Shown here: positions 1-8,935 of the stretch, piece by piece
Layout: the number at the start of each line of letters is the position of its first letter
Numbering within the stretch: position 1 is the first letter of the stretch
Source: Sphingomonas sp. ERG5
GTDB taxonomy: Bacteria; Pseudomonadota; Alphaproteobacteria; Sphingomonadales; Sphingomonadaceae
Direction: 5' to 3'
DNA: 64,000 nucleotides
NCBI RefSeq assembly: GCF_000803065.1
Contig: NZ_JSXI01000013.1
Coordinates: 62,001 to 126,000 of the forward strand
Notes under the pieces: generated by a model
Database searches by the model: none
Seen by the model: the letters and a program-made list of their open reading frames with translations, nothing else
Told to the model about the DNA's origin: nothing
Translations under genes and position numbers: made by a program

Positions 1-1
1 T

Positions 2-220
2 GACGCGGTGCTGCTGACGGTACGTATCGCGCGCGACTGGCGTGTTGGCGATGCTTTCCCCGAGGCACGGCTGCACGATAGCGGCGGCTTTGCCGGTATC
101 GATGGCGCGTTCCGCTTTGGGCGCGACAATATCGCCGAGCGCGCGCTCGAAGTGCAGGAGATCAGGGGCGGGACGACGGTGGTCGTATCGCCGGCACCGA
201 CGGGGTTTGCGGGAAAATAA
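2..220 (+). CDS. Penicillin-binding protein activator (LpoA/LppC-like), C-terminal end only
   Basis: This is the last 72 codons of a gene that enters from the left edge, so no start is visible. The frame is open from base 2 to a TAA at 218-220. The segment around IARDWRVGDAFP, followed by GGFAGIDGAFRF and a final VVSPAP, resembles the C-terminus of the periplasmic-binding-protein-fold lipoproteins annotated in sphingomonads as penicillin-binding protein activators. Those proteins sit in the outer membrane and stimulate peptidoglycan synthases. Its place beside hemW fits gene order I recall for sphingomonads. The identification rests on only a C-terminal fragment and on memory of the family, so it is moderate; another ABC-type substrate-binding protein is the main alternative. 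Confidence 0.5.
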   Translation, partial: DAVLLTVRIARDWRVGDAFPEARLHDSGGFAGIDGAFRFGRDNIAERALEVQEIRGGTTVVVSPAPTGFAGK

Positions 221-237
221 CGGGAGCCGGCCATTTG

Positions 238-320
238 CGCTGAGCCTGTCGAAGCCCCTGCGCGTGCCCTTCGACAGGCTCAGGGTGAACGGGGGAATCA
301 ACCCGCTCGAAACCGCCCTA
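238..320. repeat. Composite palindromic repeat, copy A, overlapping the hemW stop codon
   Basis: Two 15-base arms with the TTCGACAGGCTCAG core (240-254 and 269-283) form an inverted repeat. To the right lie the conserved bases GAACGGGGGAAT and then the tail GCTCGAAACCGC at 305-316. Read on the minus strand the element starts with the TAG that ends hemW (318-320). Related copies are at 33617-33757, 36049-36106, 41567-41617 and, without the tail, 15743-15784. Confidence 0.85.
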
Positions 321-1481
321 GCTGTCTTGCCGCAGCAGTACCGGCAGGATGGCATCGAGCAACAACATGCCGGCCTCGGTGATGTGCAGATGGTTGTCGT
401 TGCGCTGCGCCAGCCCCTGATCCTCCAGCCTCGCCAGGGCGCGTTCGTCGATCAGGTCAGTGATGCTGCAGTCGCCGATCGCTGCGATCCGTGCCAGATC
501 GACCCCTTCGCGCAGGCGCAGGCCCATCAACAGCGCTTCCGTCGCGCGCGTGGCCGGGCTGAGCGCTTCCTCGATTTCGATGCCATGCTGGTTGCGCGCC
601 ACCGCGGTCATCCAATTCTCCGGCTTCTTGCGCCGTACAGTTGCCAAACCACTGCGCCGCCCATGCGCGCCGGGGCCGATCCCGGCATAATCCTGGTAGC
701 GCCAATAGACGAGATTGTGGCGGCTCTCCGCACCGGGCCGGGCATGGTTGGAGATTTCATAGGCGGGCAGCCCCGCCGAGGCAGTCATCGCGCGGGTCGC
801 CTCGAACAAATCGGCCGCCGCGTCGCCATCGGGGATGACGATCCGACCCGCCGCTGCTTCGGTCGCGAAGCGCGTGCCGGGTTCGATGGTCAGTTGATAG
901 AGCGACAGATGCTCGGTGCCGAAGGACAGCGCGCGGGCCAGCTCGGCTTCCCAATCGGCCAGTCGCTGATCGGGCCGGGCATAGATCAGGTCGAAGCTGA
1001 CGCGCTCGAACGCGGCCTGCGCGGTCGCCAGCGCCGCCAGTCCCTCGTCCACATCATGCGCGCGGCCGAGAAAGGCGAGCGCTTCATTGTCGAGCGCTTG
1101 CAGGCCGAGCGACACGCGGTTCACCCCGACGGCCGCGATGTCGGCGAAACGCGCCGCCTCGACCGATGATGGATTGGCCTCGAGCGTGATTTCGATTCCG
1201 TCGGTAAAGCCCCAGCTGTCTTCGGCCGCGCGCAGGATCGCGGCGACGGTTTCGGGCGGCATCAGCGAGGGCGTGCCGCCGCCGAAGAAGATCGAACCAA
1301 GCTTGCGCCCCGGAGTCAGCATCGCTTCATGCGCGAGGTCGGCGAGCAAGGCCGCGCGCCACGCCGCCTGATCGACACCGTCGCGGACATGGCTGTTGAA
1401 GTCGCAATAGGGGCATTTCGACACGCAGAACGGCCAATGGACGTAGAGCGCCAGATCCTGAGTGATTTCTGCGGGGTTCAT
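318..1481 (-). CDS. hemW: Radical SAM heme chaperone HemW
   Basis: The 387-residue product is a cytoplasmic radical SAM protein of the HemW family, long annotated as oxygen-independent coproporphyrinogen oxidase but now known to bind and transfer heme. The cluster motif is C19-x3-C23-x2-C26 within HWPFCVSKCPYCDF. The glycine-rich FFGGGTPSLM segment, the ITLEANPSS segment and the GIGPGAHGR segment are typical of the family, and the C-terminal region has the usual HemN-like extension. Length is normal. The ATG at 1481 is the first in frame and places the family N-terminus correctly. HemW lacks the extra cysteine of true HemN, and no such residue is seen at the N-terminus. The stop TAG is the first triplet of a palindromic repeat. 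Confidence 0.93.
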   Translation of the reverse strand: MNPAEITQDLALYVHWPFCVSKCPYCDFNSHVRDGVDQAAWRAALLADLAHEAMLTPGRKLGSIFFGGGTPSLMPPETVAAILRAAEDSWGFTDGIEITLEANPSSVEAARFADIAAVGVNRVSLGLQALDNEALAFLGRAHDVDEGLAALATAQAAFERVSFDLIYARPDQRLADWEAELARALSFGTEHLSLYQLTIEPGTRFATEAAAGRIVIPDGDAAADLFEATRAMTASAGLPAYEISNHARPGAESRHNLVYWRYQDYAGIGPGAHGRRSGLATVRRKKPENWMTAVARNQHGIEIEEALSPATRATEALLMGLRLREGVDLARIAAIGDCSITDLIDERALARLEDQGLAQRNDNHLHITEAGMLLLDAILPVLLRQDS

Positions 1482-1519
1482 GGCGGCGTGCTATGACCCT
1501 GTGCGAGGAGTTAAGGAAG

Positions 1520-2074
1520 ATGCGAGTTCTGGCACGGGGGTTGTTGTCGATCGGGTTGCTGCTGGCCGGCTGTTCGAACGGGCCGGCGCGAGTGACCGAG
1601 GAACGCACCTTTTCCGGCGTTGCCCCGCGCGGGGATGCGTTGCTGCGCAAGGCGATGCTCGCGGGGCACAATGATGCCCGCGCCCGGACCGGCGCCGCGC
1701 CATTGGCATGGAATGCGACGCTTGCCGCCGATGCGCGGGGCTATGCGCAGGACATGGCGCGATCGCGCCGGTTCGAACATTCGCACGAACCGCGCGGGGC
1801 CAGCGCGCAGGGCGAGAATCTGTGGACCGGCACGCGCGGCGCCTATCGCTATGACGAAATGATCGGGCATTGGGTCGAGGAGCAGCGCTTTTATCGCCGC
1901 GCACCGACGCCGTATTTCTCCACCAGCGGCAAATGGCAGGATGTCGCGCATTATACCCAGATCATCTGGGGCCGGACGACCGAGTTCGGCTGCGCCACGG
2001 CGAGCAACGACCAGGACGATTATCTCGTGTGCCGTTACACGCCGCCGGGCAATGTCGTCGGGCAGCTGCCTTAG
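1520..2074 (+). CDS. CAP (SCP/PR-1) domain lipoprotein
   Basis: The 184-residue protein starts with a lipoprotein signal peptide: basic MRVLARG, a hydrophobic stretch, and a lipobox LLAGC about residue 18. The rest is a CAP domain: LRKAMLAGHNDARARTG near the start, a central HSHEPRG-GENLW motif, VEEQRFY, then HYTQIIWGRTTEFGCA and a final YLVCRYTPPGN. CAP proteins are secreted; bacterial members have poorly known roles in cell-envelope or extracellular functions. I chose the ATG at 1520 over an upstream in-frame GTG/ATG at 1493 because the lipoprotein signal begins there and a GAGGAG ribosome site lies at 1505-1510. It diverges from hemW and its stop overlaps the convergent VOC gene by four bases. 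Confidence 0.88.
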   Translation: MRVLARGLLSIGLLLAGCSNGPARVTEERTFSGVAPRGDALLRKAMLAGHNDARARTGAAPLAWNATLAADARGYAQDMARSRRFEHSHEPRGASAQGENLWTGTRGAYRYDEMIGHWVEEQRFYRRAPTPYFSTSGKWQDVAHYTQIIWGRTTEFGCATASNDQDDYLVCRYTPPGNVVGQLP

Positions 2075-2466
2075 GCGGGGCCAGTCCGATAGGCGCAGAA
2101 TTTGTTGCCGTCGGGGTCGCGAAAATAAGCGCCGTAAAATGCCTGGTCGCCGACTCCACCGCGCAGGCCGGGGGCTCCTTCGTCGCTGCCGCCCAGTTCG
2201 ATCGCCTTGTGATAGATCGCATCGACCTGCGCGCGGCTGTCCGCCATCAGCGCCACCATCGTCCCGTTGCCGGCGCTTGCCGTGCCGCCGTCATAGGGCC
2301 GGGTTACCGCGAGCATCGGCTTGCCGCGGCCCGCGCCGTACAGCGTGAAACCACGGGCGTCGGGCATGGTCATCAGCCGCTTGCCGCCCATCGCCTCAAC
2401 CATCCCGTCGTAAAAGGCCAGCGCCCGATCAAGGTCGTTGGTGCCGAGCGTCGTATAACCGATCAT
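2071..2466 (-). CDS. VOC (glyoxalase/bleomycin-resistance fold) family protein
   Basis: The 131-residue product begins MIGYTTLGTNDLDRALAFYD, the standard opening of a vicinal-oxygen-chelate domain, and ends FRDPDGNKFCAYR, the standard closing strand. It contains a single VOC module and would act as a dimer. The exact substrate cannot be read from sequence. A longer reading frame exists upstream to 2514, but the family N-terminus starts at the ATG at 2466. It is convergent with the CAP lipoprotein gene, the two stop codons overlapping. Confidence 0.85.
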   Translation of the reverse strand: MIGYTTLGTNDLDRALAFYDGMVEAMGGKRLMTMPDARGFTLYGAGRGKPMLAVTRPYDGGTASAGNGTMVALMADSRAQVDAIYHKAIELGGSDEGAPGLRGGVGDQAFYGAYFRDPDGNKFCAYRTGPA

Positions 2467-2637
2467 TGTCCTGCTCCCATTACCGCGCCCGTGCCATTGC
2501 CCGTGGCGCTCCATCCGCCGATCCGTAGCGCCGATGTCGCCCTGACGGCCATCGAATTCGCAGCCTGCTTCCTGTCACCCCGAGCCGTAGCCGGTTTGAC
2601 TAGAATTTGATCCGGTGCCGTCTTGCTGAATCGAGCT

Positions 2638-3075
2638 CTAGCAAGGTCCGAGACGGCGTCCATTGGTGCGGGTCGTGATGGTCATTGCCGCCTTGCCGGT
2701 CATCACGCCCTGACCGATCGTGCTGTACGAGGTCGGGGTGTAGCTGCCCTGCGACGTCATGGTCATCGTGCCGCGCGGGCGGATGCACACCAGCTGGCTC
2801 GAAATCCGGCCATTGGCCATCGAATAGCGGGAGAATTTGCATTTTGGATCGGCCTTCATCGCATCGCGAGGGCCCTGTGCCGCTTGTTCCGGGGTCACAC
2901 AGGCCGTCACGACCCGCGGCTTGCCCTTCATCGCCGCCGCCACGCCGGGTGGCCCGCCGGGCATTTTGACGTCGAGGATCTCGATCCTGGTTTCCCATTT
3001 GCCGGGCTGGATTTGCGGACCGGGCGCCGCGCTGATCAACAGGGCGAACGGCAGGCAGACGAGCAGGCGGTTCAT
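2638..3075 (-). CDS. DUF3617 domain protein, exported
   Basis: This 145-residue protein has a signal peptide (MNRLLVCLPFALLISAAPG) followed by the DUF3617 pattern: an early PGKWE, conserved cysteines in VTACVTPEQA, DPKCKF and QLVC, and a terminal tract of alternating Thr/Met ending RLGPC. The family is abundant in sphingomonads and has no established function; the cysteine pattern suggests periplasmic disulfides. A second, more divergent relative lies at 4567-5115, on the other side of the ferredoxin reductase gene. Start at 3075 is supported by the signal peptide. Confidence 0.82.
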   Translation of the reverse strand: MNRLLVCLPFALLISAAPGPQIQPGKWETRIEILDVKMPGGPPGVAAAMKGKPRVVTACVTPEQAAQGPRDAMKADPKCKFSRYSMANGRISSQLVCIRPRGTMTMTSQGSYTPTSYSTIGQGVMTGKAAMTITTRTNGRRLGPC

Positions 3076-3162
3076 CGCATCACTCCGGCAATAAGTTCCG
3101 CCGGTCTTATCGGCCGATCCGTGCGCTATCGCAATGCGCGGATCGGCCGGGGGCGAGATGAG

Positions 3163-3978
3163 TCAATCGACAAAGGCGCGTTCGATCACGAAGCGGCCCG
3201 GATTGGCGTTCGATCCCTCGTCGAAGCCGATCGATTCGAGCATCGCACCGAGATCGCGGATCATGCCGGTGCTGCCGCACAGCATCACCCGGTCGGTGGC
3301 GGGATCAAGCATGCGCGGGCCGCCGACCGGCGGGCTGAACAGCGTGGCGTCATCGATCAGCCCGCCGATCCGCCCGGTGGTGTGGAACGGCTCACGCGTG
3401 CAGGTCGGGATATAATGGAATTGCAGCAGCGCCTGATCGCCGACGAGCGGATCGCCGGCCAGTTGCGCGGTCAGTTCGTCGCGATAGGCGAGGTCGCTGA
3501 CGCGCCGAACGCAGTGGACGAGGATGATCTGCGCGAAGCGATCATAGATATCCGGGTCACGCGCCAGGCTGAGGAACGGCGCCAGCCCGGTGCCGGTGGA
3601 AAAGAGGAACAGCCGGCTGCCGGGGAGTAGGGCGTCGCACACCAGCGTGCCGGTCGGCTTGCGGCCGAGATAGACCTGGTCGCCGGCATGGATGGTCTGC
3701 AGCCGCCCGGTCAGCGGGCCGCCCGGCACCTTGATCGACAGGAATTCCAGCTCATCGGCATAGGCCGGGCTGGCGATCGAATAGGCGCGCATCAATGGGC
3801 GCGCCTCGCCCGGCAGTCCGATCATCACGAACTCGCCCGAGCGGAAACGGAAGCTGGCGGGGCGGTCGATCGCGAAGCTGAACAGATGTTCGTTCCAGTG
3901 CCTGACCCAGCGTACATCGCCGGTGGCGAAGGCCGGATGGTCGGGAATGCGCTGGGGCGTGCGGACGTACATGTTCAT
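3163..3978 (-). CDS. fpr: Ferredoxin--NADP+ reductase (Fpr type)
   Basis: The 271-residue flavoprotein transfers electrons between NADP(H) and ferredoxin or flavodoxin in the cytoplasm and is linked to oxidative-stress and Fe-S metabolism. The FAD-binding domain is seen in FRSGEFVMIGL and the RAYSIAS motif (about residues 86-92). The NADP domain shows FLFSTGTGLAPFLSL, LVHCVRRVSDLAYRDEL and VMLCGSTGMIRDL. The C-terminus extends past the usual plant-type end and closes FVIERAFVD, as in the Rhodobacter-type alphaproteobacterial Fpr subfamily. It starts two bases after the stop codon of the upstream unknown gene, so the two are probably translationally coupled. A second ATG at 3972 is also possible. 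Confidence 0.92.
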   Translation of the reverse strand: MNMYVRTPQRIPDHPAFATGDVRWVRHWNEHLFSFAIDRPASFRFRSGEFVMIGLPGEARPLMRAYSIASPAYADELEFLSIKVPGGPLTGRLQTIHAGDQVYLGRKPTGTLVCDALLPGSRLFLFSTGTGLAPFLSLARDPDIYDRFAQIILVHCVRRVSDLAYRDELTAQLAGDPLVGDQALLQFHYIPTCTREPFHTTGRIGGLIDDATLFSPPVGGPRMLDPATDRVMLCGSTGMIRDLGAMLESIGFDEGSNANPGRFVIERAFVD

Positions 3979-3980
3979 GA

Positions 3981-4454
3981 TCAGCTATCGTTTCTGCGAG
4001 GGGCGTTCCCGCGAGGGGCGTTCCTGGGAGGGGTATTCCCCCGCGTGGTGGGGGTGGCGATGGGGAAGGCGGCGCCGACCCGTTCCACCGCGAGCATCAG
4101 GCACAGCACGGCATCTTCCGCGACCAGGCCGGCGGCATGACGTCGCAATGGTCCGGGGTCGGGTGCGCGACTGGCGGAGAACAAGGCGAGCAGGCGGGCT
4201 TCGTCGTCATTGACCAGCACATAGCCGGGCGGTGCGAAGCTCAGCCGGGCAAGGCCGTCGATATTGAGCGCCGCCATCGCCATGCCGAAATCCGGCAGCG
4301 CTTCGGGCATGCCGTGCCGTGCGAATGGCCCGCGCAACGCGGCGCAGGCACAACGCCCCGCCATGGACGCGCCAACCCATGTCCGCATCGCTTCGACCAG
4401 AAAGGCCATGTCATCGTCGAGCTGCGTCAGCGGACGATCGACGAAACGATACAT
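3981..4454 (-). CDS. Hypothetical protein coupled to ferredoxin reductase
   Basis: I do not recognise this 157-residue protein. It has no signal peptide or membrane segment. Visible features are a conserved-looking N-terminal half (MYRFVDRPLTQLDDDMAFLVEAMRTW), a central GYVLVNDDEARLLALFSA segment and a repetitive basic tail of about 20 residues rich in Arg, Asn and Pro, encoded by a 15-bp tandem repeat. The start at 4454 is chosen because GAGGAG lies eight bases upstream; an in-frame ATG at 4469 has no ribosome site. The tight spacing to fpr suggests a shared transcript and perhaps a linked redox role, which is inference only. Confidence 0.65.
   Translation of the reverse strand: MYRFVDRPLTQLDDDMAFLVEAMRTWVGASMAGRCACAALRGPFARHGMPEALPDFGMAMAALNIDGLARLSFAPPGYVLVNDDEARLLALFSASRAPDPGPLRRHAAGLVAEDAVLCLMLAVERVGAAFPIATPTTRGNTPPRNAPRGNAPRRNDS
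3996..4040. repeat. 15-bp tandem repeat, three units, in the 3' end of a coding sequence
   Basis: Three consecutive 15-base units of the form GCGAGGGGCGTTCCC, the third diverged, lie in the last codons of the unknown gene before fpr. Because the unit is a multiple of three it adds Pro-Arg-Gly-Asn-like blocks to the protein tail without shifting frame. Confidence 0.8.
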
Positions 4455-4566
4455 GGCGGAACTCCTCACGACAGTGTGGGAGCGCGACTATCGATAATGA
4501 GAGTAAGTCGCAATAGCTTTCTGAATAAAGCTCAGCGATTCCGGAGCGTGGCGAAGCGCTTGTGCG

Positions 4567-5115
4567 TCAGGGACATTCCCCGACACGGTTGGAGGTCATC
4601 GAGATCTTGACGTTCATCTTTTTCCCGGCGCCTGGCGACACGAAATCGGTCTCGATCATATCCTTCATTGTCGTCGTGGAATGAGTTCCGACGACCTTGA
4701 CCCGCGTCTCGGCCACGCCCGTCGTGCCGCAATTCGCCGTGAATTCATGCCCGCTGCCGTTGGCCCTGAGATCAAGCCGGCAATCCTGCCCGATGCTGAT
4801 GCCGGGCAGCGCGAGGTCATTATTGGCGGCGACCCCGGTATCGAGACAGATGTCGGTCTGAAATATCTGACCGATTTTGGATTGCGCCTCGGCGAATGCC
4901 TTGCCGTCCACGCCGCCGCCGGGTTTGGTGGGTTGAATGTCGATATGGATGAAGCGCCCCGCCGAATGCCATTGACCCGGCGTCAGCCCCATCCGCTTGA
5001 CCAGTTCCTGTTTCGAAACGGGGGCAAGCGGGGCTGGTGTCCCCGCCTGGCCGACGAGGGTCGCGCCGGAGCCGGTCAGCGCCAGCAGGAGGGCGGCTGT
5101 ACGCAGGCCGATCAT
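4567..5115 (-). CDS. DUF3617-like exported protein
   Basis: The 182-residue product has a signal peptide ([22 protein letters not shown]) and then a region with a [12 protein letters not shown] opening, cysteines in [16 protein letters not shown] and TANCGTTG, and a closing [15 protein letters not shown]. That layout matches the DUF3617 family and its closer relative at 2638-3075, although this one is more divergent. The start at 5115 is supported by GGGAGGAAACAA directly upstream; a longer frame to 5175 lacks a signal peptide at its N-terminus. It diverges from uvrB with only 62 bases between start codons. Confidence 0.72.
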   Translation of the reverse strand: MIGLRTAALLLALTGSGATLVGQAGTPAPLAPVSKQELVKRMGLTPGQWHSAGRFIHIDIQPTKPGGGVDGKAFAEAQSKIGQIFQTDICLDTGVAANNDLALPGISIGQDCRLDLRANGSGHEFTANCGTTGVAETRVKVVGTHSTTTMKDMIETDFVSPGAGKKMNVKISMTSNRVGECP

Positions 5116-5177
5116 TTGTTTCCTCCCACCGTCCGCATTCGTTGCGTGAAGGCCATGCATCCCCATATCCTCCAACT

Positions 5178-7376
5178 ATGGCAATCCAGATTCGCACCAG
5201 TCTCGACGAGCCCGAAACCGGGCAGAGCTTCATCCCGCATCGCCCGGCGCGCCCGCCCAAGGTGGAAGGCGGCAAGGCGTTCAAGCTGGTCAGCGATTAT
5301 ACGCCGTCGGGCGACCAGCCGACCGCGATCGCCGAACTGGTCGAACAGACCGAAGCCGGCGAGCGCGACCAGGTGCTGCTCGGCGTGACGGGTTCGGGCA
5401 AGACCTTCACCATGGCCAAGGTGATCGAGGCGGTGCAGCGCCCCGCGCTGATCCTCGCGCCGAACAAGATCCTCGCCGCCCAGCTTTATGGCGAGTTCAA
5501 GTCGTTCTTTCCGGAGAATGCGGTCGAATATTTCGTCAGCTATTACGATTATTACCAGCCCGAGGCCTATGTGCCGCGCTCCGACACGTACATCGAGAAG
5601 GAAAGCTCGACCAACGAATCGATCGACCGGATGCGCCACGCCGCGACCCGGTCATTGCTCGAACGCGACGACGTGATCATCGTTGCGTCGGTGTCGTGCC
5701 TGTACGGTATCGGTTCGGTCGAGACCTATTCGGCGATGATCTTCGACCTCAAAAAAGGCCAGTCGGTCGATCAGCGCGAGATCGTGCGCAAGCTCGTCGC
5801 ACTGCAATACAAGCGCAACGACGCGGCGTTCCAGCGCGGCAATTTCCGCGTGAAGGGCGACAATCTCGAAATCTTCCCGTCGCATTATGAGGACACGGCG
5901 TGGCGCGTGTCGTTCTTCGGCGACGATATCGAGGAGATCGTCGAGTTCGATCCGCTGACCGGGAAGAAGGTCGCGAGCCTCGATTATGTCCGCGTCTATG
6001 CCAACAGCCATTATGTGACGCCCGGGCCAACGTTGAAACAAGCGATGGAGGCGATCAAGTTCGAGCTCGCGGAACGGCTCAAGGAACTGGTGCCGGAAGG
6101 GAAATTGCTTGAGGCGCAGCGGCTGGAGCAGCGCACCAATTTCGATCTCGAGATGATTGCCGCGACTGGGTCATGTGCCGGAATCGAGAATTATTCGCGC
6201 TTCCTGACCGGGCGGATGCCGGGTGAGCCTCCTCCCACATTGTTTGAATATCTGCCGGATAACGCCTTGTTATTCGTGGATGAAAGCCATGTCACGATCG
6301 GCCAGATCAACGGCATGTCGCGCGGCGATCATCGTCGCAAGCTGACGCTCGCCGAATATGGTTTCCGCTTGCCCAGTGCGATCGACAACCGCCCGCTGCG
6401 CTTCAACGAATGGGAGGCGATGCGCCCGCAGACCACCTATGTCTCGGCGACGCCGGGCGGGTGGGAGATGGAGCAGACCGGCGGCGTGTTCGCCGAACAG
6501 GTCATTCGCCCGACCGGGCTGATCGATCCGCCGATCGAGATCAAGCCGGTCGAGGAACAGGTGCAGGACCTGATCGTCGAGGCGAAGAAGACGGCGGAAG
6601 CCGGCTATCGCACGCTGGTCACGACGCTGACGAAGCGCATGGCGGAGGATCTGACCGAGTTCATGCATGAGGCGGGACTGAAGGTCCGCTATATGCACTC
6701 CGATGTCGAGACGCTCGAAAGAATTGAGCTGATCCGTGATCTTAGACTCGGAGTCTACGACGTGTTGGTAGGAATCAACTTGCTGCGCGAGGGGCTCGAT
6801 ATCCCCGAATGCGGGCTGGTCGCGATCCTCGATGCCGACAAGGAAGGGTTCCTGCGTTCGGAAACCTCGTTGATCCAGACGATCGGCCGCGCCGCGCGCA
6901 ATGTCGACGGGCGCGTGATCCTCTATGCCGATCGCATCACCGGCTCGATGGAGCGGGCGATGAACGAGACCGGGCGCCGCCGCGAAAAGCAGCTCGCCTA
7001 TAATGAAGAACATGGCATCACGCCGCAGACGATCCGCCGCAATATCGGCGATATCATCAAGGACGTGGCGAGCCGTGATCAAGTCACGATCGAGATCGAC
7101 GAAGACCGCCCGCACATGGTCGGCCATAACCTGCGCGCCTATATCGAGGATCTCGAAAAGCAGATGCGCGCCGCCGCCGCCGACCTGGAATTCGAGACCG
7201 CCGGCCGCCTGCGCGACGAGATCCGCCAGCTGGAGCAGGAGGAGCTGGGGCTGCCGGTCGATCAGCAGAAAGCGCCGATGATGGGCCGCTCGAACGAGGG
7301 CAAGCCGGGCACGCGCAAGACGCGCTATGGCAAGAGCCAGAAGATGCGCATGGGTGGAAGCGGGCGAAGGACCTGA
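5178..7376 (+). CDS. uvrB: Excinuclease ABC subunit B
   Basis: The 732-residue UvrB is the damage-verifying helicase-like subunit of nucleotide excision repair; it receives lesions from UvrA and recruits UvrC. Walker A is GVTGSGKT at residues 69-76. The beta-hairpin region [12 protein letters not shown], the helicase motifs DESHVT and the domain VI segment QTIGRAARN are all present. The C-terminal UVR coiled-coil that binds UvrC is seen in [31 protein letters not shown] sequence. An extra basic tail of about 35 residues follows. The ATG at 5178 gives the family start MAIQIRT; upstream in-frame codons overlap the divergent gene. No alphaproteobacterial LexA box (GTTC-N7-GTTC) is visible upstream. 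Confidence 0.97.
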   Translation: MAIQIRTSLDEPETGQSFIPHRPARPPKVEGGKAFKLVSDYTPSGDQPTAIAELVEQTEAGERDQVLLGVTGSGKTFTMAKVIEAVQRPALILAPNKILAAQLYGEFKSFFPENAVEYFVSYYDYYQPEAYVPRSDTYIEKESSTNESIDRMRHAATRSLLERDDVIIVASVSCLYGIGSVETYSAMIFDLKKGQSVDQREIVRKLVALQYKRNDAAFQRGNFRVKGDNLEIFPSHYEDTAWRVSFFGDDIEEIVEFDPLTGKKVASLDYVRVYANSHYVTPGPTLKQAMEAIKFELAERLKELVPEGKLLEAQRLEQRTNFDLEMIAATGSCAGIENYSRFLTGRMPGEPPPTLFEYLPDNALLFVDESHVTIGQINGMSRGDHRRKLTLAEYGFRLPSAIDNRPLRFNEWEAMRPQTTYVSATPGGWEMEQTGGVFAEQVIRPTGLIDPPIEIKPVEEQVQDLIVEAKKTAEAGYRTLVTTLTKRMAEDLTEFMHEAGLKVRYMHSDVETLERIELIRDLRLGVYDVLVGINLLREGLDIPECGLVAILDADKEGFLRSETSLIQTIGRAARNVDGRVILYADRITGSMERAMNETGRRREKQLAYNEEHGITPQTIRRNIGDIIKDVASRDQVTIEIDEDRPHMVGHNLRAYIEDLEKQMRAAAADLEFETAGRLRDEIRQLEQEELGLPVDQQKAPMMGRSNEGKPGTRKTRYGKSQKMRMGGSGRRT

Positions 7377-7547
7377 TCGAAGAAGGGTAGATTTAATCGC
7401 GTTTCTAGTGGCCTGAACGGAACGTCGCATCGCACCTGGCTCGAGGAAGGGGCATTTACTAAAAGGCTCGAATTGATGGTTAATATTTACTGGGTAAATC
7501 CTGGAGGCGTCTCTTATAAATCGGCGAAGATTCCAGGATTTCTATTT

Positions 7548-8009
7548 TCAGAAATAGACGTTTGCACCCATTTCTGATTCAATCAAAAGATTTTGACAAA
7601 TTCCAGCACTTGTATTTGCGTACATTTTTCTTGTTGGGTTGGTGTAAGAAATTGTACTATTCATGAAATCGCATTGGCCAAATGGTGTATTCAGTTTAAA
7701 TTGGCTAAAAGTCCAAGATGTTGGAAACGTGGTTTTCAATATCACCGGACCTTGTACACTGAATCCGGTGCAGCCGATGAGTGGATTGCTCGTAAAAGTA
7801 ATCTCTCCTGGAGTAGTTGACGTCCCCATTTGAGTTATTTTCCCTGAAAAAGAAATATAACAGGGAGTTTGATTGTTCATTACGGTAACGTTTAAAGTTC
7901 CAATCATTGACATCTGTGTGTTCAATGACGGAGCCAGTATGGGAGTCGCCATTGCGGGGGTTGCCATGCTGAAACAGCTAAGCGAGGCTAAGATTATTAC
8001 GATCTTCAT
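7548..8009 (-). CDS. Small secreted protein in an AT-rich patch, PraB-like
   Basis: This 153-residue protein has a clear signal peptide (MKIVIILASLSCFSMATPAMA) and a mature part rich in Thr, Ser and Asn, with cysteines in QTPCYISF, LIGCTGF, FGQCDF and AGICQNL. The blocks CYISFSGKI, PGEITFTSNPLIGC, NTPFGQC resemble the secreted proteins annotated as activator of alkane oxidation PraB in sphingomonads, but this is a low-confidence match from memory. Codon use and base composition are much more AT-rich than in all neighbours, suggesting recent acquisition. The start is well supported by AGGAGATGATTA directly before the ATG at 8009. Confidence 0.6.
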   Translation of the reverse strand: MKIVIILASLSCFSMATPAMATPILAPSLNTQMSMIGTLNVTVMNNQTPCYISFSGKITQMGTSTTPGEITFTSNPLIGCTGFSVQGPVILKTTFPTSWTFSQFKLNTPFGQCDFMNSTISYTNPTRKMYANTSAGICQNLLIESEMGANVYF

Positions 8010-8496
8010 TAATCATCTCCTGCCGATGCGCTCTCAGGGCACTTGTCAACCCCAAAGCCCAATGATTGGGCTGAAGTCGATTGAATGATCACGGCGCCAT
8101 CACAGGAAAGCATAGTTCCGACTATTTTTATATATAATTTGTAACTAAACTGGTTCAATCGTTCAGCCAGAGCTGGCTTACTACTTTTGAAGAATTCCTC
8201 GCACTATACTGCTCGTGCCTCACCATGCGGAGGGTGCGGATTGCGAAGAGGTCGCCGGGGGGCAACTTTAGATCCAGGCGTCAGGCCCACCTCGGCGATC
8301 GTCATCTCAACATGAAGGCGGCATGCCCGGCCATATCAATCAAGGTATCCACGCGAACTTGTTGATCTTGCCTTTCATCAACAGCGACGCACGCGGCTGG
8401 CGGAACTCGAACCGCTCGGCCGCTTCGACTTGGCCCCGTCGGCACTTGGCGATTGGGCGCTTGATATCGACCATCGGATACCAAGCCACGTCAACG
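8010..8496. other. Intergenic region, AT-rich left half, no supported gene
   Basis: The left half (to about 8220) continues the AT-rich composition of the secreted-protein gene; the right half returns to high GC. Short open frames exist on both strands between 8302 and 8564 but none has a ribosome site, a recognisable motif or neighbours that would support it. I see no transposase remnant or terminal repeat. Confidence 0.5.
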
Positions 8497-8880
8497 CTAT
8501 GCGGTGACCGTAAGCGACAGGTCTTCCTTGCCGACGCCGTAATAGCTCGCCACCCGGTCGGCATAGGCCTGGTCGAACACCGGCGCGTTCGCCGCCCAGC
8601 TCGGGCCGCCTTCGAGCACGCGGCGGTCGATCGTCACGATATAGGTGTCGGCAACCGCGTCGAATGAGAGCAGGCTGAAGGGCAGGGGGTAATAGGCCTT
8701 GCCCATGCCCAGGAATCCGCCGATCGTCAGTACCGCATAGACCGCCTGGCCGCTGCGCTTGTTGATCATGAAGGCGTAGACATAGCCGATCTTGTCGCCG
8801 TCGCGGCTGCGCACCGGCATCACATCGACCTTGTTGGACTGGATCAGCAACTGGGTGGGTTCGTCTGACGCTTTGGACAT
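8497..8880 (-). CDS. PRC-barrel domain protein
   Basis: The 127-residue cytoplasmic protein has the PRC-barrel layout: VMPVRSRDGDKIGYVYAFMINKRSGQAVYAVLTIGGFLGMGKAYYPLPFSLLSFD, in which the G-x-I-G start, the lysine-rich strand and the PLPW/PLPF-like block are typical. Stand-alone PRC-barrel proteins in alphaproteobacteria are often stress-induced but have no defined activity. The ATG at 8880 starts MSKASDEP and has AGGGAAA about seven bases upstream; a longer frame to 8919 has none. It lies just downstream of the MHS transporter gene on the same strand in the opposite transcriptional order, i.e. the transporter is encoded upstream of it. Confidence 0.8.
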   Translation of the reverse strand: MSKASDEPTQLLIQSNKVDVMPVRSRDGDKIGYVYAFMINKRSGQAVYAVLTIGGFLGMGKAYYPLPFSLLSFDAVADTYIVTIDRRVLEGGPSWAANAPVFDQAYADRVASYYGVGKEDLSLTVTA

Positions 8881-8935
8881 CGGGTTTCCCTTTTTTGGAG
8901 TCGGTGGCGAAACAATCACTTCGGGCTGCGGTTCC

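Noticed and set aside
5040..5178. SOS (LexA) box upstream of uvrB
   Set aside because: No GTTC-N7-GTTC or its complement is present in the short divergent region.
8302..8564. Overlapping short minus-strand frames that looked like a transposase or nucleotidyltransferase remnant
   Set aside because: No motif could be confirmed, frames overlap each other in different phases, and no terminal repeats are present.
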